From contig NZ_CP003984.1 of the NCBI RefSeq assembly GCF_000738435.1, positions 496,001 to 560,000 of the forward strand: 64,000 bases of DNA. Direction: 5' to 3'. The position numbers and the translations under genes were made by a program. The notes beneath the pieces are model-generated. The model ran no database searches. It was not told where the DNA came from and worked only from the letters and a program-made list of their open reading frames with translations. Positions 17,052-26,332 of this stretch are shown here, one piece after another. Numbering within the stretch: position 1 is the first letter of the stretch; every line of letters begins with the position of its first letter. The stretch comes from Planktomarina temperata RCA23 (GTDB lineage Bacteria > Pseudomonadota > Alphaproteobacteria > Rhodobacterales > Rhodobacteraceae).

Positions 17052-18074
17052 TTAGCCCTTTTTCAGGACTTTATTGCCCAGGACTTCCGCGATTTGAACG
17101 GCATTCAACGCCGCCCCCTTGCGCAGATTGTCGGACACGCACCACAGGTTGATGCCATTGTCGACCGTGACATCTTGCCGAATGCGGCTGATGAATGTGG
17201 CGTAATCGCCGACGCATTCCACTGGGCTGACATAGCCGCCATCTTCGCGCTTATCGATCACCATAATGCCAGGTGACTCGCGCAGGATATCGCGGGCTTC
17301 ATCCTCATCGAGGAAGTCTTCAAACTCGATATTGATCGATTCGGAATGGCCCACGAAAACTGGCACGCGCACACAGGTGGCGGTAACCTTGATCGCGGGG
17401 TCGAGAATCTTTTTGGTCTCTGCGACCATTTTCCATTCCTCTTTCGTGTCGCCGCTGTCGAGGAAAACATCAATATGCGGGATCACGTTAAAGGCGATTT
17501 GCTTGGTAAACTTGGTGGGTGGTTTGTTGTCTACCGGGTTGTAAATCGATTTGGTTTGATCCCAAAGTTCATCAATCCCTTCTTTGCCTGCGCCCGAAAC
17601 GGATTGATAGGTGCTGACCACCACCCGTTTGATCTTCGCGCGATCATGCAAGGGTTTGAGCGCCACAACCATCTGCGCGGTTGAACAATTGGGATTGGCG
17701 ATGATGTTCTTTTTGTGGCATTCGAAAATTGCATCGGCATTCACCTCTGGCACGATCAAAGGCACATCCGGATCGTAGCGGTAAAGGCTCGAATTATCGA
17801 TCACAATACAGCCCGCCGCCGCCGCTTTCGGGGCATATTCTTTGGTGGCTTCAGAGCCCACCGCAAAGAGCGCCATATCCCAACCGGCGAAATCAAAACT
17901 CGCCAGATCGGTGGTTTTCAAAGTTTTGTCGCCAAAGCTCACTTCCGTGCCGAGGGATTTACGGCTGGCCAGAACAGCAATTTCCGCGATTGGAAATTCA
18001 CGTTCGTCCAAAATGTTCAGCATTTCACGGCCCACATTTCCAGTAGCGCCGACAACAACAACTTTATAAGACAT
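17052..18074 (-). CDS. asd: Aspartate-semialdehyde dehydrogenase
   Basis: NADPH-dependent reduction of aspartyl phosphate to aspartate semialdehyde, feeding lysine/DAP, threonine and methionine synthesis. The 340-aa product starts at MSYKVVVVGATGNVG (nucleotide-binding loop). The catalytic Cys130 lies in NPNCSTAQ and the substrate-binding arginine/histidine region in RVPVFVGHSESI. AAGGAAGAG precedes the start. It is monocistronic, bounded by terminator-like sequence at the 3' side. Confidence 0.96.
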   Translation of the reverse strand: MSYKVVVVGATGNVGREMLNILDEREFPIAEIAVLASRKSLGTEVSFGDKTLKTTDLASFDFAGWDMALFAVGSEATKEYAPKAAAAGCIVIDNSSLYRYDPDVPLIVPEVNADAIFECHKKNIIANPNCSTAQMVVALKPLHDRAKIKRVVVSTYQSVSGAGKEGIDELWDQTKSIYNPVDNKPPTKFTKQIAFNVIPHIDVFLDSGDTKEEWKMVAETKKILDPAIKVTATCVRVPVFVGHSESINIEFEDFLDEDEARDILRESPGIMVIDKREDGGYVSPVECVGDYATFISRIRQDVTVDNGINLWCVSDNLRKGAALNAVQIAEVLGNKVLKKG

Positions 18075-18139
18075 AGGTCTCTTCCTTGTTTCAAAGACGG
18101 GCTTGTGTATCGCGCCAGGTCTCCAATGGAAAGAGGCAG

Positions 18140-19318
18140 CTAGTCAGTTCTATCCTGTGAGAAGATATAAATTATCAATCCCAGCAGTAATGTCACACAA
18201 AATACCAAAATGACCGCGTTATATGAGACAATCGGCGCCTGACTTTGTGTTATCTTGGCATCAAAAACCCGCGCAGTGACATTTTGCATGATGCCAACGC
18301 CTCCGATTCCAAACAGGTTGATCAAAGTCACGCCGCGCCCCATCAGATGATCTGGGAAAAAACTGCGGCCATGGGCGACCAAAATCGGGAATGAAGCACC
18401 GAAAAAACCAATTCCGGCCATCAGGGCGGCGGTGCTCCAGAACCCCGCGTCGCCATAGAGATAAAGGGCAAAGCACAACAGGCCGCCGATGAGATTGCCT
18501 GTGAAAATCACCCATTTACGCGTTCCCAATAAGCGGTCAAGCGGACCATAGCAAAAAGTGCCGGCAATCATCGCCAGAGCCATCAGCGTGGTCACTGTGC
18601 CAACCTGGGCTGTGGAGGCGCCGAATACATCGGTGAAATAGGGACCCACCCAAAGGCCGCGCAACCCGGCAGAGGGGGCATAGCTGACAAGCACCAGCGG
18701 CAAGATGAGCCAGATGGCGCGCATCCGGAGCAGGTCGAGCAAGCTGCCCTTTTCATCGGTTACAACCTTTGGTGGATCCTTGACGATCACGTAGCATAGG
18801 GCGGCAATTGCAAGGGTGATGAGCGCGATGATGACGATCGACAAGCGCCAACCTAGGACGTCAACAAGCAGCGTGAGCGGGAAGGCTGCGCCGATATTGC
18901 CGACCGAGCCGATACCCAAGATGAAGGCGGCCATCGTGGCGAAGGCCGCGGCAAGAAAACTGCGGGCGATCACATAGTATGCGGCCATTAAAACCGATGA
19001 GCAACCGATGCCGATCATCGTCATCGCGGCGGAAATATGCCACGGTTCGGTTGCGGCTGCGAAAACCAAAGCGCCGCCACCGGCTCCCAGAGCGAGAAGC
19101 GCGGCATTGGTCCGCCGTGGACCCAAAGTGTCCAAGGCCCAGCCGACGGGTAATTGCATCAGAGCGAAGGTTAAAAACCAATAGCCAGAGGCCGCCGAGA
19201 GCTGCGCAGCGGTGGCGCCAATATCTGCCTGCAAGGGGGCTGCCAAAACGGCCAGAAATGCCCGATAAAATTGGGACAAGACATAGGCAAAAGTCAAAAT
19301 TATCAATGTCGCGCGCAT
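18140..19318 (-). CDS. Major facilitator superfamily transporter
   Basis: A 392-aa membrane protein with about 12 transmembrane segments. It starts at MRATLIILTFAYVLSQFYRA (ATG at 19318; GGAG seven nt upstream). The loop between segments 2 and 3 has the MFS motif A form GWALDTLGPRRT. A central hydrophilic loop KDPPKVVTDEKGSLLDLL separates the two six-helix halves. Relatives in Rhodobacterales are annotated as nitrate/nitrite-type or general MFS carriers; the substrate cannot be told from sequence. It is divergent from an SDR gene. Confidence 0.85.
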   Translation of the reverse strand: MRATLIILTFAYVLSQFYRAFLAVLAAPLQADIGATAAQLSAASGYWFLTFALMQLPVGWALDTLGPRRTNAALLALGAGGGALVFAAATEPWHISAAMTMIGIGCSSVLMAAYYVIARSFLAAAFATMAAFILGIGSVGNIGAAFPLTLLVDVLGWRLSIVIIALITLAIAALCYVIVKDPPKVVTDEKGSLLDLLRMRAIWLILPLVLVSYAPSAGLRGLWVGPYFTDVFGASTAQVGTVTTLMALAMIAGTFCYGPLDRLLGTRKWVIFTGNLIGGLLCFALYLYGDAGFWSTAALMAGIGFFGASFPILVAHGRSFFPDHLMGRGVTLINLFGIGGVGIMQNVTARVFDAKITQSQAPIVSYNAVILVFCVTLLLGLIIYIFSQDRTD

Positions 19319-19443
19319 GGCAATCTCCAATCTGAAGCTGTGGTGCCATGGCTTGCCGGCTGGGTAAAGCCAGAAGTGATGACTTGTGTAGATTGGCCGG
19401 CAGAGCTAGCCTTTGGTCAGACACAGCAAAAGGCGTAACAAGA

Positions 19444-20199
19444 ATGGATTTTTCAGGGCAAACAGTGTTGATAACCGGCGCTAGCCGCGGCATTGGAGCG
19501 GCGGCGGCTGAACATTTTGCAACCCTTGGGGCGCAGGTGGTTTTGACGGCTCGTTCTGAGGCTGAACTGGCGAAATTGGCAGAGAAAATTGGGTCAAAAG
19601 CGCTGGCGATCGCCTGCGATATTGCCGATTTTGCACAGGTGCAGGCGGCTGTTGATCAGACCGTGGCGCGCTTCGGTCGTCTTGATATTGTCGTCAACAA
19701 CGCAGGAATGCTCTTGCCTGTGCATCGAATGGCGGATTTCGAAGCCGCCGATTGGGACCGGGTGATTGATGTGAATGTTAAAGGTGTCTTTTACATGATG
19801 AAGGCGGCCCTGCCGATCATGACGGCACAGGGGGGCGGGACGATCCTCAATATTTCGTCCGGTGCGGCCTATGGGGTGCTGGAAGGCTGGAGCCATTACT
19901 GCGCCTCTAAGGCTGCGGTGCTGCAATTGACCCGCTCTGGCCATGCTGAATATGGCGATCAAGGCATTCGCTGTTTGGGGTTGAGCCCTGGCACTGTGGC
20001 GACGCAGATGCAGGTTGAGATCAAAGCCACCGGGGTTAATCCGGTCAGCCAATTGGAGCTGTCTGACCACATTGCGGCCTCCGATGTGGCGCAGGCGATT
20101 GCCTATCTCTGCGGGCCCGGCGGCGCGGACTATGCGGGGGAAGATTTCCATCTGCGTGAACCCGCCTCGCGCGCTTTGGTTGGACTGCCACCCAGATAG
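19444..20199 (+). CDS. Short-chain dehydrogenase/reductase
   Basis: A 251-aa NAD(P)-dependent oxidoreductase. The cofactor loop TGASRGIG (residues 11-18) and NNAG motif are present. The active site is SSGAAYGVLEGWSHYCASKA, with the catalytic Ser, Tyr and Lys. I chose the ATG at 19444 (MDFSGQTVLITG) because the upstream in-frame extension is not family-like. The glutamate/arginine after the second strand (TARSEAEL) suggests NADP(H) preference. It lies between an MFS gene and the convergent amine-oxidase gene. The substrate is unknown. Confidence 0.88.
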   Translation: MDFSGQTVLITGASRGIGAAAAEHFATLGAQVVLTARSEAELAKLAEKIGSKALAIACDIADFAQVQAAVDQTVARFGRLDIVVNNAGMLLPVHRMADFEAADWDRVIDVNVKGVFYMMKAALPIMTAQGGGTILNISSGAAYGVLEGWSHYCASKAAVLQLTRSGHAEYGDQGIRCLGLSPGTVATQMQVEIKATGVNPVSQLELSDHIAASDVAQAIAYLCGPGGADYAGEDFHLREPASRALVGLPPR

Positions 20200-20225
20200 G
20201 TCGCTTATGAGGTAGGGGCGCAGGT

Positions 20226-21557
20226 TTAGAGCTCCGCTCCGGCGGTCCACTCGCCCCATTTCATCAGCGCATTGGCCCCAAGCCAGGCCAAAGGCGGCGG
20301 GGGCAGGCGGCGCGGGGCGGCTTGCTCTTGGACCTGTTGCAACAGTGGGCTGTCATGCCCACTGGCCAGGTCCGCGGCCAGCATGCCATGCAATGTGCCC
20401 TTGGCCGTTCCCAAACCGTTTTGGCAGCAGGCCGAATAGAGCCCCGGCATGACCTCACCAAACGCGGCGACATTATTGCGCGAAAGACACAGGCGCCCGC
20501 CCCAGCGATATTGCATGGATACATGGCGCAGCGCGGGAAAACGGGCGGAAAAACTTGCGTCATGACTGCGCGACACAGCGCGAATGCGCCGCTCAGAGAC
20601 CTGCATGGACGGATCGAAAGTGGCGCGATTTCGGATGATGATGCGGTCGCCGCCCATCCCAGATATGCGCCGCACGGTTGTTCCTAAAGGGTCGGCGGGT
20701 GTGGCGCCCCAATTGCGCGCCCCGCCCAAGGTTTTCACCTCTTGAGCGGTCAAGGCGCGGGTCATGCTGGCATAGGTGAACACATGAATAAGTTGTTGCG
20801 GGTAAAGCCCGAAGGAATTGGCGTGGCCATTGACGGCCAGAATAACCCGCGGCGCTGTTACCTGGCCCGATGGGGTGGTGGCTGACCAGTCACCATTGTG
20901 GTCAAGCGCTGTCACGGGCGAATTTTCGAGAATCAGAGCATGATGTGATGCCAAGCCGCGGGCAATGCCGCGGATATACATGGCCGGTTGCAGCATGACC
21001 GTGCCGGGGGTGAAGAGGCCAGATTGATAATAGCCGGTTCCGGTCAATTCCGCCATTTGCGCCGCATCATACATCTCCCAAGGCTCGCCCATCCGGGTCA
21101 AATGGCGGGCATAGTCTTGATTGTGGCGATGACCCTTTGCGCTGGCAGCCGCATTGAACTTGCCGCAAGGGTTAAACGCTTCGTAGGGCAGCTCAAATTC
21201 CTCGGCCATCTGGCGGGCGAAAGCAATTGCGGCGCGATTGGCTGCGATCTGGCGCCGGTCTTCGTTAAGCGCGCCGCCGTAATCCTCTGACGCCAGATCA
21301 TGGGGCAGATCAATCATAAACCCCGAATTGCGCCCGGCAGGGCCATCGGCAATCCGGCTGGCCTCAAGCAGAATGATTTTATCTGCCGGGTGCAGCTGCT
21401 TGAGCCGCGCCAGTGCCGCCAGGCCAGCAAAGCCGCCGCCAATCACCAACCAATCGGCGGTGTGCCTGCCTTCCAGCCTTTGGGCCGCTGCGGCGGGCGG
21501 CAGAAGATCCGCCCAAGCGGCCGGGCCGGGATCTATGGGCAGGCGCGAGACTTTCAT
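20226..21557 (-). CDS. FAD-dependent amine oxidase of the DAO superfamily (PuuB-like)
   Basis: A 443-aa flavoprotein with an N-terminal ADP-binding fold (DWLVIGGGFAGLAALARL, then the acidic residue in LLEASRIADGPAGRNSG). The GRNSG motif and overall layout resemble gamma-glutamylputrescine oxidase and related secondary-amine oxidases, which yield an aldehyde, an amine and H2O2 or a reduced acceptor. It starts at the ATG at 21557, 2 nt after the stop of the MttB-family gene, so it is the last gene of the catabolic operon. The likely role is to oxidise an N-methylated or N-substituted amino acid produced by its neighbours; the actual substrate is not known. Confidence 0.82.
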   Translation of the reverse strand: MKVSRLPIDPGPAAWADLLPPAAAAQRLEGRHTADWLVIGGGFAGLAALARLKQLHPADKIILLEASRIADGPAGRNSGFMIDLPHDLASEDYGGALNEDRRQIAANRAAIAFARQMAEEFELPYEAFNPCGKFNAAASAKGHRHNQDYARHLTRMGEPWEMYDAAQMAELTGTGYYQSGLFTPGTVMLQPAMYIRGIARGLASHHALILENSPVTALDHNGDWSATTPSGQVTAPRVILAVNGHANSFGLYPQQLIHVFTYASMTRALTAQEVKTLGGARNWGATPADPLGTTVRRISGMGGDRIIIRNRATFDPSMQVSERRIRAVSRSHDASFSARFPALRHVSMQYRWGGRLCLSRNNVAAFGEVMPGLYSACCQNGLGTAKGTLHGMLAADLASGHDSPLLQQVQEQAAPRRLPPPPLAWLGANALMKWGEWTAGAEL

Positions 21558-21559
21558 GG

Positions 21560-23110
21560 TCAATACTCTTGGTTCAGCGCGTCGGCAGCCGGGATCTCCC
21601 GCTCACGCCGCGCGATATAGTCGCCTAGGGCTTCATCAATGCCAGGATCCAATTTTGGTTCCTCATATTCGTCGAGCATCTGACGCGCGCGTATCAACCC
21701 GCGGGTGTTTGTGTCCAGAGCGCCATCCGCCTGCCATTGTTCAATCGAATTATTGTCAAACATCTCTGGCATGAAAAAGGCGCGTTGGAAATTTTCAAGC
21801 GTATGGGAATGGCCAAGGTAATGCCCGCCCGGCCCAATGTCGCGCACCGCCTGCATGGCTGCATCAAAATCATCCCAGCGTATGCCCTCGGCCATACGAT
21901 AGCCCATGGCGCAAAGCTCCGCGTCCACCACGAATTTTGACATCGAGCAATGCATACCGGCTTCGTTCCATCCGGCGCTGTGCCAGATGTAATTCGCCCC
22001 GGCCATGAGCACGGCATTCAAGGTCATGGCACTTTCATATCCCGCCTGCGCGTCAAGGGTTTTCGCCCCGCCCAAAGTATTTGAAGTCCGCCAGGGTACG
22101 TTATAGTGGCGCGCCATTTGGCCAATCATGAAATTCATCAAACTGATTTCTGGCGTGCCGGCCATAGGGGCGCCGGATCGCATACTGACGGTGGCCAAAT
22201 AATGGCCATAGATCGCAGGCATGCCTTTGCGGACAACCTGCGTATAGGCCAGACAGCTGAGGGCTTCGGCATTGAGCTGCGCCACGGTTGGGGCGACGGA
22301 TGCGGGTGTATTGGCGCCGCCCAGAACAAAGGGGCTGCATAGGATGGGTTGGTTGTATTTGGCAAAGGCCCGCAGCGCGCCCAGCATTGTTTCATCCCAA
22401 ACCAGCGGGCTGTTTCCATTGCAATTTCCTGTGACGACCGGATGGCTTTGCATATAATCCGCACCAAAGAGCAGGACACACATCTCCATGACATCCTCGG
22501 CATTTTTGGGACTGGTGGTCATGCCCATGAAGGTCTTGTCGGAATGTTTCATCGACGAATAGGTAATGCGCAAATGCCTTTGGCTGATCGGGTGATCATA
22601 GGGTTCTACAATGTGGTGAGCGGAAGAGTGCATCGCGGGCAGCATATGAGATAACTTGTGAAAATTTGCCAAGTCTTCCAGGGTTGGATTGCGCCTGGTA
22701 TCTTCGAGGTCTCGCAGATAGGGCGCGCCGGTCATCGGCACAAAGATGGAGTGATCGTGACCGAACGGCAGGTTATTGGCGGGGTTTCGCGCGTGGTAGG
22801 TGAAGCTTGAGGGGATGGAGGAGATCAGCTCACGCACAAGACCGCGGTCCAAATGCACCCGGTCGCCATCGCGAATATCGGCCCCCGCGGCACGCCAATC
22901 TGCAATGGCGATGGGGTCGCGAAACACCACTCCGACATCCTCAAGCACGCTCATTGAGGCCGCATCGATCTTCTCGATCTGGTCTTGATCCATGGGTTCG
23001 GTCAAGGGCAGGCGGCGTTTCAGCGCGGGCAACATCGTAACATCGCGGGTTTGTCTTATGGTTTTTCGCGCGCCGCGGCCGCGCCGCGTGGTGCCAACGG
23101 CATCAGCCAT
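21560..23110 (-). CDS. Trimethylamine methyltransferase (MttB) family protein, non-pyrrolysine
   Basis: A 516-aa TIM-barrel methyltransferase of the MttB superfamily. The frame is uninterrupted, with no internal amber codon, so it belongs to the non-Pyl group that includes glycine betaine methyltransferase MtgB, which transfers a methyl group from a quaternary amine to a corrinoid protein. Supporting segments are HARNPANNLPFGHD, VPMTGAPYLRDLEDTRR and the C-terminal DIGPGGHYLGHSHTLENFQR, characteristic of the family. GAGGAGG precedes the ATG. No corrinoid-binding protein or reactivase lies nearby. The ALDH gene precedes it by 41 nt and the amine oxidase follows at 2 nt. Confidence 0.88.
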   Translation of the reverse strand: MADAVGTTRRGRGARKTIRQTRDVTMLPALKRRLPLTEPMDQDQIEKIDAASMSVLEDVGVVFRDPIAIADWRAAGADIRDGDRVHLDRGLVRELISSIPSSFTYHARNPANNLPFGHDHSIFVPMTGAPYLRDLEDTRRNPTLEDLANFHKLSHMLPAMHSSAHHIVEPYDHPISQRHLRITYSSMKHSDKTFMGMTTSPKNAEDVMEMCVLLFGADYMQSHPVVTGNCNGNSPLVWDETMLGALRAFAKYNQPILCSPFVLGGANTPASVAPTVAQLNAEALSCLAYTQVVRKGMPAIYGHYLATVSMRSGAPMAGTPEISLMNFMIGQMARHYNVPWRTSNTLGGAKTLDAQAGYESAMTLNAVLMAGANYIWHSAGWNEAGMHCSMSKFVVDAELCAMGYRMAEGIRWDDFDAAMQAVRDIGPGGHYLGHSHTLENFQRAFFMPEMFDNNSIEQWQADGALDTNTRGLIRARQMLDEYEEPKLDPGIDEALGDYIARREREIPAADALNQEY

Positions 23111-23151
23111 GAGTGTTCCTCCTCTTTGGCAAGACTTGCGGCCCGTTCCCG

Positions 23152-24642
23152 TTACCCGACATTGTCGCCATCGGCTGGATCGGTGAGATCAATCCAAATG
23201 GTTTTGATTTCGGTGAATTGGTCATGGGCATGAATACCATTTTCGCGCCCGCCGAAGCCCGATTGTTTATAACCGCCAAAGGGCGTGGCGATGGACCCTT
23301 CGCCATAGGTGTTGACGGTCACGGTTCCGGCCTTGATGTCGCGGGCAGCGCGAATGGCGTTGCGGGTATTGGCGGTGAAGACGGAGGCGGCCAAGCCGTA
23401 GTTGGTGTCATTGGCCAGCGCAATGGCCTCATCATTGCTGGCCACGGTGAGCACGCTCAAGATTGGTCCAAAAATTTCATCAATGGCTTTGGCATCTTTT
23501 GGGCTGATCTCGTAAATTGTTGGCTGCACAAAGGGCCCCTCTGCCGTGCCACCAGCCAATGCGGTCCCTGTCAGATAGCTGGCCACTTTGGCGCAATGCT
23601 CTGCATCAATAAGCGCGCCCAGGTGATGAGCGGGGTTGAGCGGATCGCCTGTTTTCCAATCTCGCAACCGCGCCAAGATCCGCTCCAAGAGGGGCTCTTT
23701 CACGGCGTGATGGACAATCAGACGCGAGGCGGCGGAACAATTCTCTCCCATGTTCCAAAAGGCAGCATTGACCACATGACTGGCCACTGCATCGAGATTT
23801 TCAGCATCATCAAACACCACGCAGGGGTTTTTGCCGCCACATTCCAGCACAACTTTCTTTAAATTGCTGTCAGCGGCGTAGCGCAGGAAATGCCGCCCGG
23901 TCTCGGTCGAGCCTGTGAAACTGACCATATCCACATCCATGTGAAGCCCAAGCGGCGCGCCGACAGTCGGCCCATCACCGGGCAAGACCTGCAAGACCCC
24001 GCGGGGCAGGCCGGCCTCTGCGGCCAATTCGGCCAAGCGCAAGGCGGTGAGGCTGGTTTGCTCCGCGGGCTTTACGATGACAGAATTGCCCGCAGCCAAA
24101 GCGGGCCCGATTTTCCACGCCATCATGAGCAGTGGGAAGTTCCAGGGCAAAATAGCGGCGACGACACCAATGGGTTCGCGCAGGATCATGGCGATGGCAT
24201 CCTCTTGCGCCGGGGCCATTTGGTCATAAATTTTATCGATCAACTCCGCGTGCCATTTCAAGGTTTCGATGGTCTCGGGAATGTCGATGGTTTCGCAATC
24301 TAAGATCGGCTTGCCGCTGTCGAGACTTTCCATCACCGCCAATTCCCGGCGGTTGCGTGTGATCAACTTGCACAGGCGGACCAGCACCTCTTTGCGTTGC
24401 GATGGTGCGCGTTTGGCCCAATGGCCTTGATCGAAGGCCTCGCGGGCTCTGGACACTGCCAGATCCACATCGGTCGCATCACAGCCGGAAATTTCGGCCA
24501 GCGGCAGCCCGGTGGCAGGGTTGAAAGTGGTAAAAGCGGCGCCATGGCCGGCGCGGTATTTGCCGTCAATAAAAGCGGTGCGCGGGAGGTCGAGATCTGC
24601 GGCCAGCGCCTTATACTCTGCGGTTGTTAGTAAGTCGCTCAT
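23152..24642 (-). CDS. NAD(P)-dependent aldehyde dehydrogenase (PuuC/betaine-aldehyde type)
   Basis: A 496-aa aldehyde dehydrogenase. Catalytic residues are the Glu in LECGGKNP and the Cys in NMGENCSAASR; the nucleotide-binding GSTETGR and the oxyanion Asn in ILPWNFPL are also present. The sequence most resembles gamma-glutamyl-gamma-aminobutyraldehyde and betaine-aldehyde dehydrogenases. Its ATG overlaps the stop of the DapA-family gene (ATGA), so the two are translationally coupled. It probably oxidises a semialdehyde formed by the DapA-family lyase or the downstream amine oxidase. Confidence 0.88.
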   Translation of the reverse strand: MSDLLTTAEYKALAADLDLPRTAFIDGKYRAGHGAAFTTFNPATGLPLAEISGCDATDVDLAVSRAREAFDQGHWAKRAPSQRKEVLVRLCKLITRNRRELAVMESLDSGKPILDCETIDIPETIETLKWHAELIDKIYDQMAPAQEDAIAMILREPIGVVAAILPWNFPLLMMAWKIGPALAAGNSVIVKPAEQTSLTALRLAELAAEAGLPRGVLQVLPGDGPTVGAPLGLHMDVDMVSFTGSTETGRHFLRYAADSNLKKVVLECGGKNPCVVFDDAENLDAVASHVVNAAFWNMGENCSAASRLIVHHAVKEPLLERILARLRDWKTGDPLNPAHHLGALIDAEHCAKVASYLTGTALAGGTAEGPFVQPTIYEISPKDAKAIDEIFGPILSVLTVASNDEAIALANDTNYGLAASVFTANTRNAIRAARDIKAGTVTVNTYGEGSIATPFGGYKQSGFGGRENGIHAHDQFTEIKTIWIDLTDPADGDNVG

Positions 24643-25547
24643 GCGCCTTCTCCCATGATATGTGCAATGGCGATGTCCATCGTTGCGATGACCTCAGCCA
24701 GTTGGCGTTTGTCGTCTTTGTTGAGCGGTTGCAGCGGCTTGCGGGGCGGGCCTGCGTCAATGCCGCGTAGGGTCAGGCCGTATTTGATACATTGAACAAA
24801 TTTCCCACCCTGCTCGAGCACCCGCATCAAGGGCAGCATGGCCGACATGATCGCGCGCCCTTTGGTGAAATTTCCCTCCACAGCGCAGCTTTGGTACAGA
24901 GCAATATGCGCCTCGGGGGCAAAATTGGACCCGGCGCAGACCCAGCTGCGCGCGCCCCAGGCGAAGAATTCCAACGCCTGATCATCCATGCCGCAAGACA
25001 GGGCAATATGCGGATAATCGCGGGCCAGCATATGCAGCCGATTGGGATCGCCCGAGCTTTCCTTAATGGCGCAGAAATTTGGGCTGCGGCCCAGACGGTC
25101 GAGGGTCTCCTCATCCATATTGACGCACATACGGCCGGGATAATTGTAGAGCATGGCCGGCAGATCTGCCGCGCGGTCGATCGCCAAAGCATGCAGGGCA
25201 ATCTCGCGACCTGTCGGATAGGCATAGGGCGGGGTGGCAATCAAAAGCGCATCTGCACCCGCTTTTTTGGCCGCCTTGGCATAGAGAATTGAATCCTCCG
25301 TACGAATAGCGCCCGTGCCCACAATCATCGGCCGCCTTCCGGCAATGATTTCATGCGCAACAGACATCATTTCAACCCGCTCATCGGTGCTCTGAGCGTA
25401 ATACTCGCCGGTTGTGCCCGCGATAATCAAACCATGAACTCCAGCCTCGATCAGACGGTTGATCGTGGCCTCCAATGCATCCTGATTTAACGAAAAATCA
25501 TTGTGATAAGGGGTGATCACGGGGGTATAGATGCCTTCAAATTGCAT
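24639..25547 (-). CDS. DapA/N-acetylneuraminate lyase family aldolase or deaminase
   Basis: A 302-aa class I aldolase-type TIM barrel. The Schiff-base lysine Lys162 is in CAIKESSGD, the catalytic Tyr136 in YNYPG, and the carboxylate-binding loop is GTTGE (residues 44-48). The start at 25547 is preceded by AAGGAG and overlaps the last 11 nt of the GntR gene. Because true lysine biosynthesis genes are not nearby and the neighbours are catabolic, it is more likely a lyase or a deaminase, as in hydroxyproline catabolism where a DapA homologue makes 2-oxoglutarate semialdehyde, than dihydrodipicolinate synthase. The substrate is not determined. Confidence 0.85.
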   Translation of the reverse strand: MQFEGIYTPVITPYHNDFSLNQDALEATINRLIEAGVHGLIIAGTTGEYYAQSTDERVEMMSVAHEIIAGRRPMIVGTGAIRTEDSILYAKAAKKAGADALLIATPPYAYPTGREIALHALAIDRAADLPAMLYNYPGRMCVNMDEETLDRLGRSPNFCAIKESSGDPNRLHMLARDYPHIALSCGMDDQALEFFAWGARSWVCAGSNFAPEAHIALYQSCAVEGNFTKGRAIMSAMLPLMRVLEQGGKFVQCIKYGLTLRGIDAGPPRKPLQPLNKDDKRQLAEVIATMDIAIAHIMGEGA

Positions 25548-26241
25548 TGGCTGTCTCCTTCGGGCTGGCCAGTTCAACGGGCAATGGATCAGGGCGCACG
25601 AAACGCTCCATGCGGTCTTGCGACAGGGCCCAATGCTGCAAAGTCAGATCAACTGCGCCCTCTGCATGCCGGTTTTCAATGACGGCGATCATCTGGTCAT
25701 GTTGTTCGCAGGCCTGTCTGACCAGCGCGCTTTCAGCCGGTGACGCGGGTCGATAGAAGGTTTGGCTCAGGCGCGTATGATCAATGAGCATGCGCTGGAG
25801 GCTTGGGATCAAGTAGCAATTTTGCGACATATCCCCAATGATGTGATGAAATTGATGATTGTACATCGCCGCTTGTGCAGGCTCATTGTTGAGGGTGGCC
25901 TTTTTAAAGTGTTGCTGGCTGACTTTAAGCGCCTTCAGCTGTGGCAGGCTACGATTTTCACAGGCAAGACGCGCGATATTGGCATAGATCAGTGGCGCCG
26001 TTTGAAAAAAACTGCGCATCACGGCCATGTCCATCGAGACGACCTTTGCCCCCTTATTTTGGGTGATATCGACAAAGCCTTCTCCCGCGAGTTTTTGCAA
26101 AACTTCGCGCAGTGGGGTGCGTGACATGCCAAATTCTGCACCGAGTTTGGCCTCGTCCAAATCACTGCCCGGTGGCAGCGCGAGCGAAAGGATTTGGTGA
26201 CGGATCGCGCCCAGACATTGAGATTTGCGGCTAGTCGTCAT
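25537..26241 (-). CDS. GntR family (FCD-type) transcriptional regulator
   Basis: A 234-aa regulator starting at MTTSRKSQCLGAIRHQIL (ATG at 26241, AAGGAG upstream). The N-terminal winged helix-turn-helix has LPPGSDLDEAKLGAEFGMSR then TPLREVLQKL. The C-terminal all-helical FCD domain contains the metal-binding His/Asp pattern (in YNHQFHHIIG and EQHDQMIAV). It is the first gene of the amine-catabolic operon, and its 3' end overlaps the dapA-like start. It presumably represses the operon through the palindrome at 26260-26282 and responds to the pathway substrate or an intermediate. Confidence 0.9.
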   Translation of the reverse strand: MTTSRKSQCLGAIRHQILSLALPPGSDLDEAKLGAEFGMSRTPLREVLQKLAGEGFVDITQNKGAKVVSMDMAVMRSFFQTAPLIYANIARLACENRSLPQLKALKVSQQHFKKATLNNEPAQAAMYNHQFHHIIGDMSQNCYLIPSLQRMLIDHTRLSQTFYRPASPAESALVRQACEQHDQMIAVIENRHAEGAVDLTLQHWALSQDRMERFVRPDPLPVELASPKETANAI

Positions 26242-26259
26242 AGGGTCTCCTTGCCTTAT

Positions 26260-26282
26260 ATTGTATACATATTGCATACAAT
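26260..26282. promoter_or_regulatory. Probable GntR operator upstream of the amine-catabolic operon
   Basis: ATTGTATAC (26260-26268) and GCATACAAT (26274-26282) form an inverted repeat with 8 of 9 matches around a 5-nt centre. This is the usual form of operators bound by FCD-type GntR regulators (TTGTAT...ATACAA). It lies 19 nt upstream of the gntR start, so autoregulation is likely. Confidence 0.7.
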
Positions 26283-26332
26283 AATTTTACAAAGACGACC
26301 CTAGAGAGGTCTATCTGCGACAGAATGGGCCG

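Noticed and set aside
24639-25547. DapA-family gene as the biosynthetic dihydrodipicolinate synthase
   Set aside because: It is embedded in a GntR-controlled catabolic operon with coupled translation to an ALDH; biosynthetic dapA would not be expected there.
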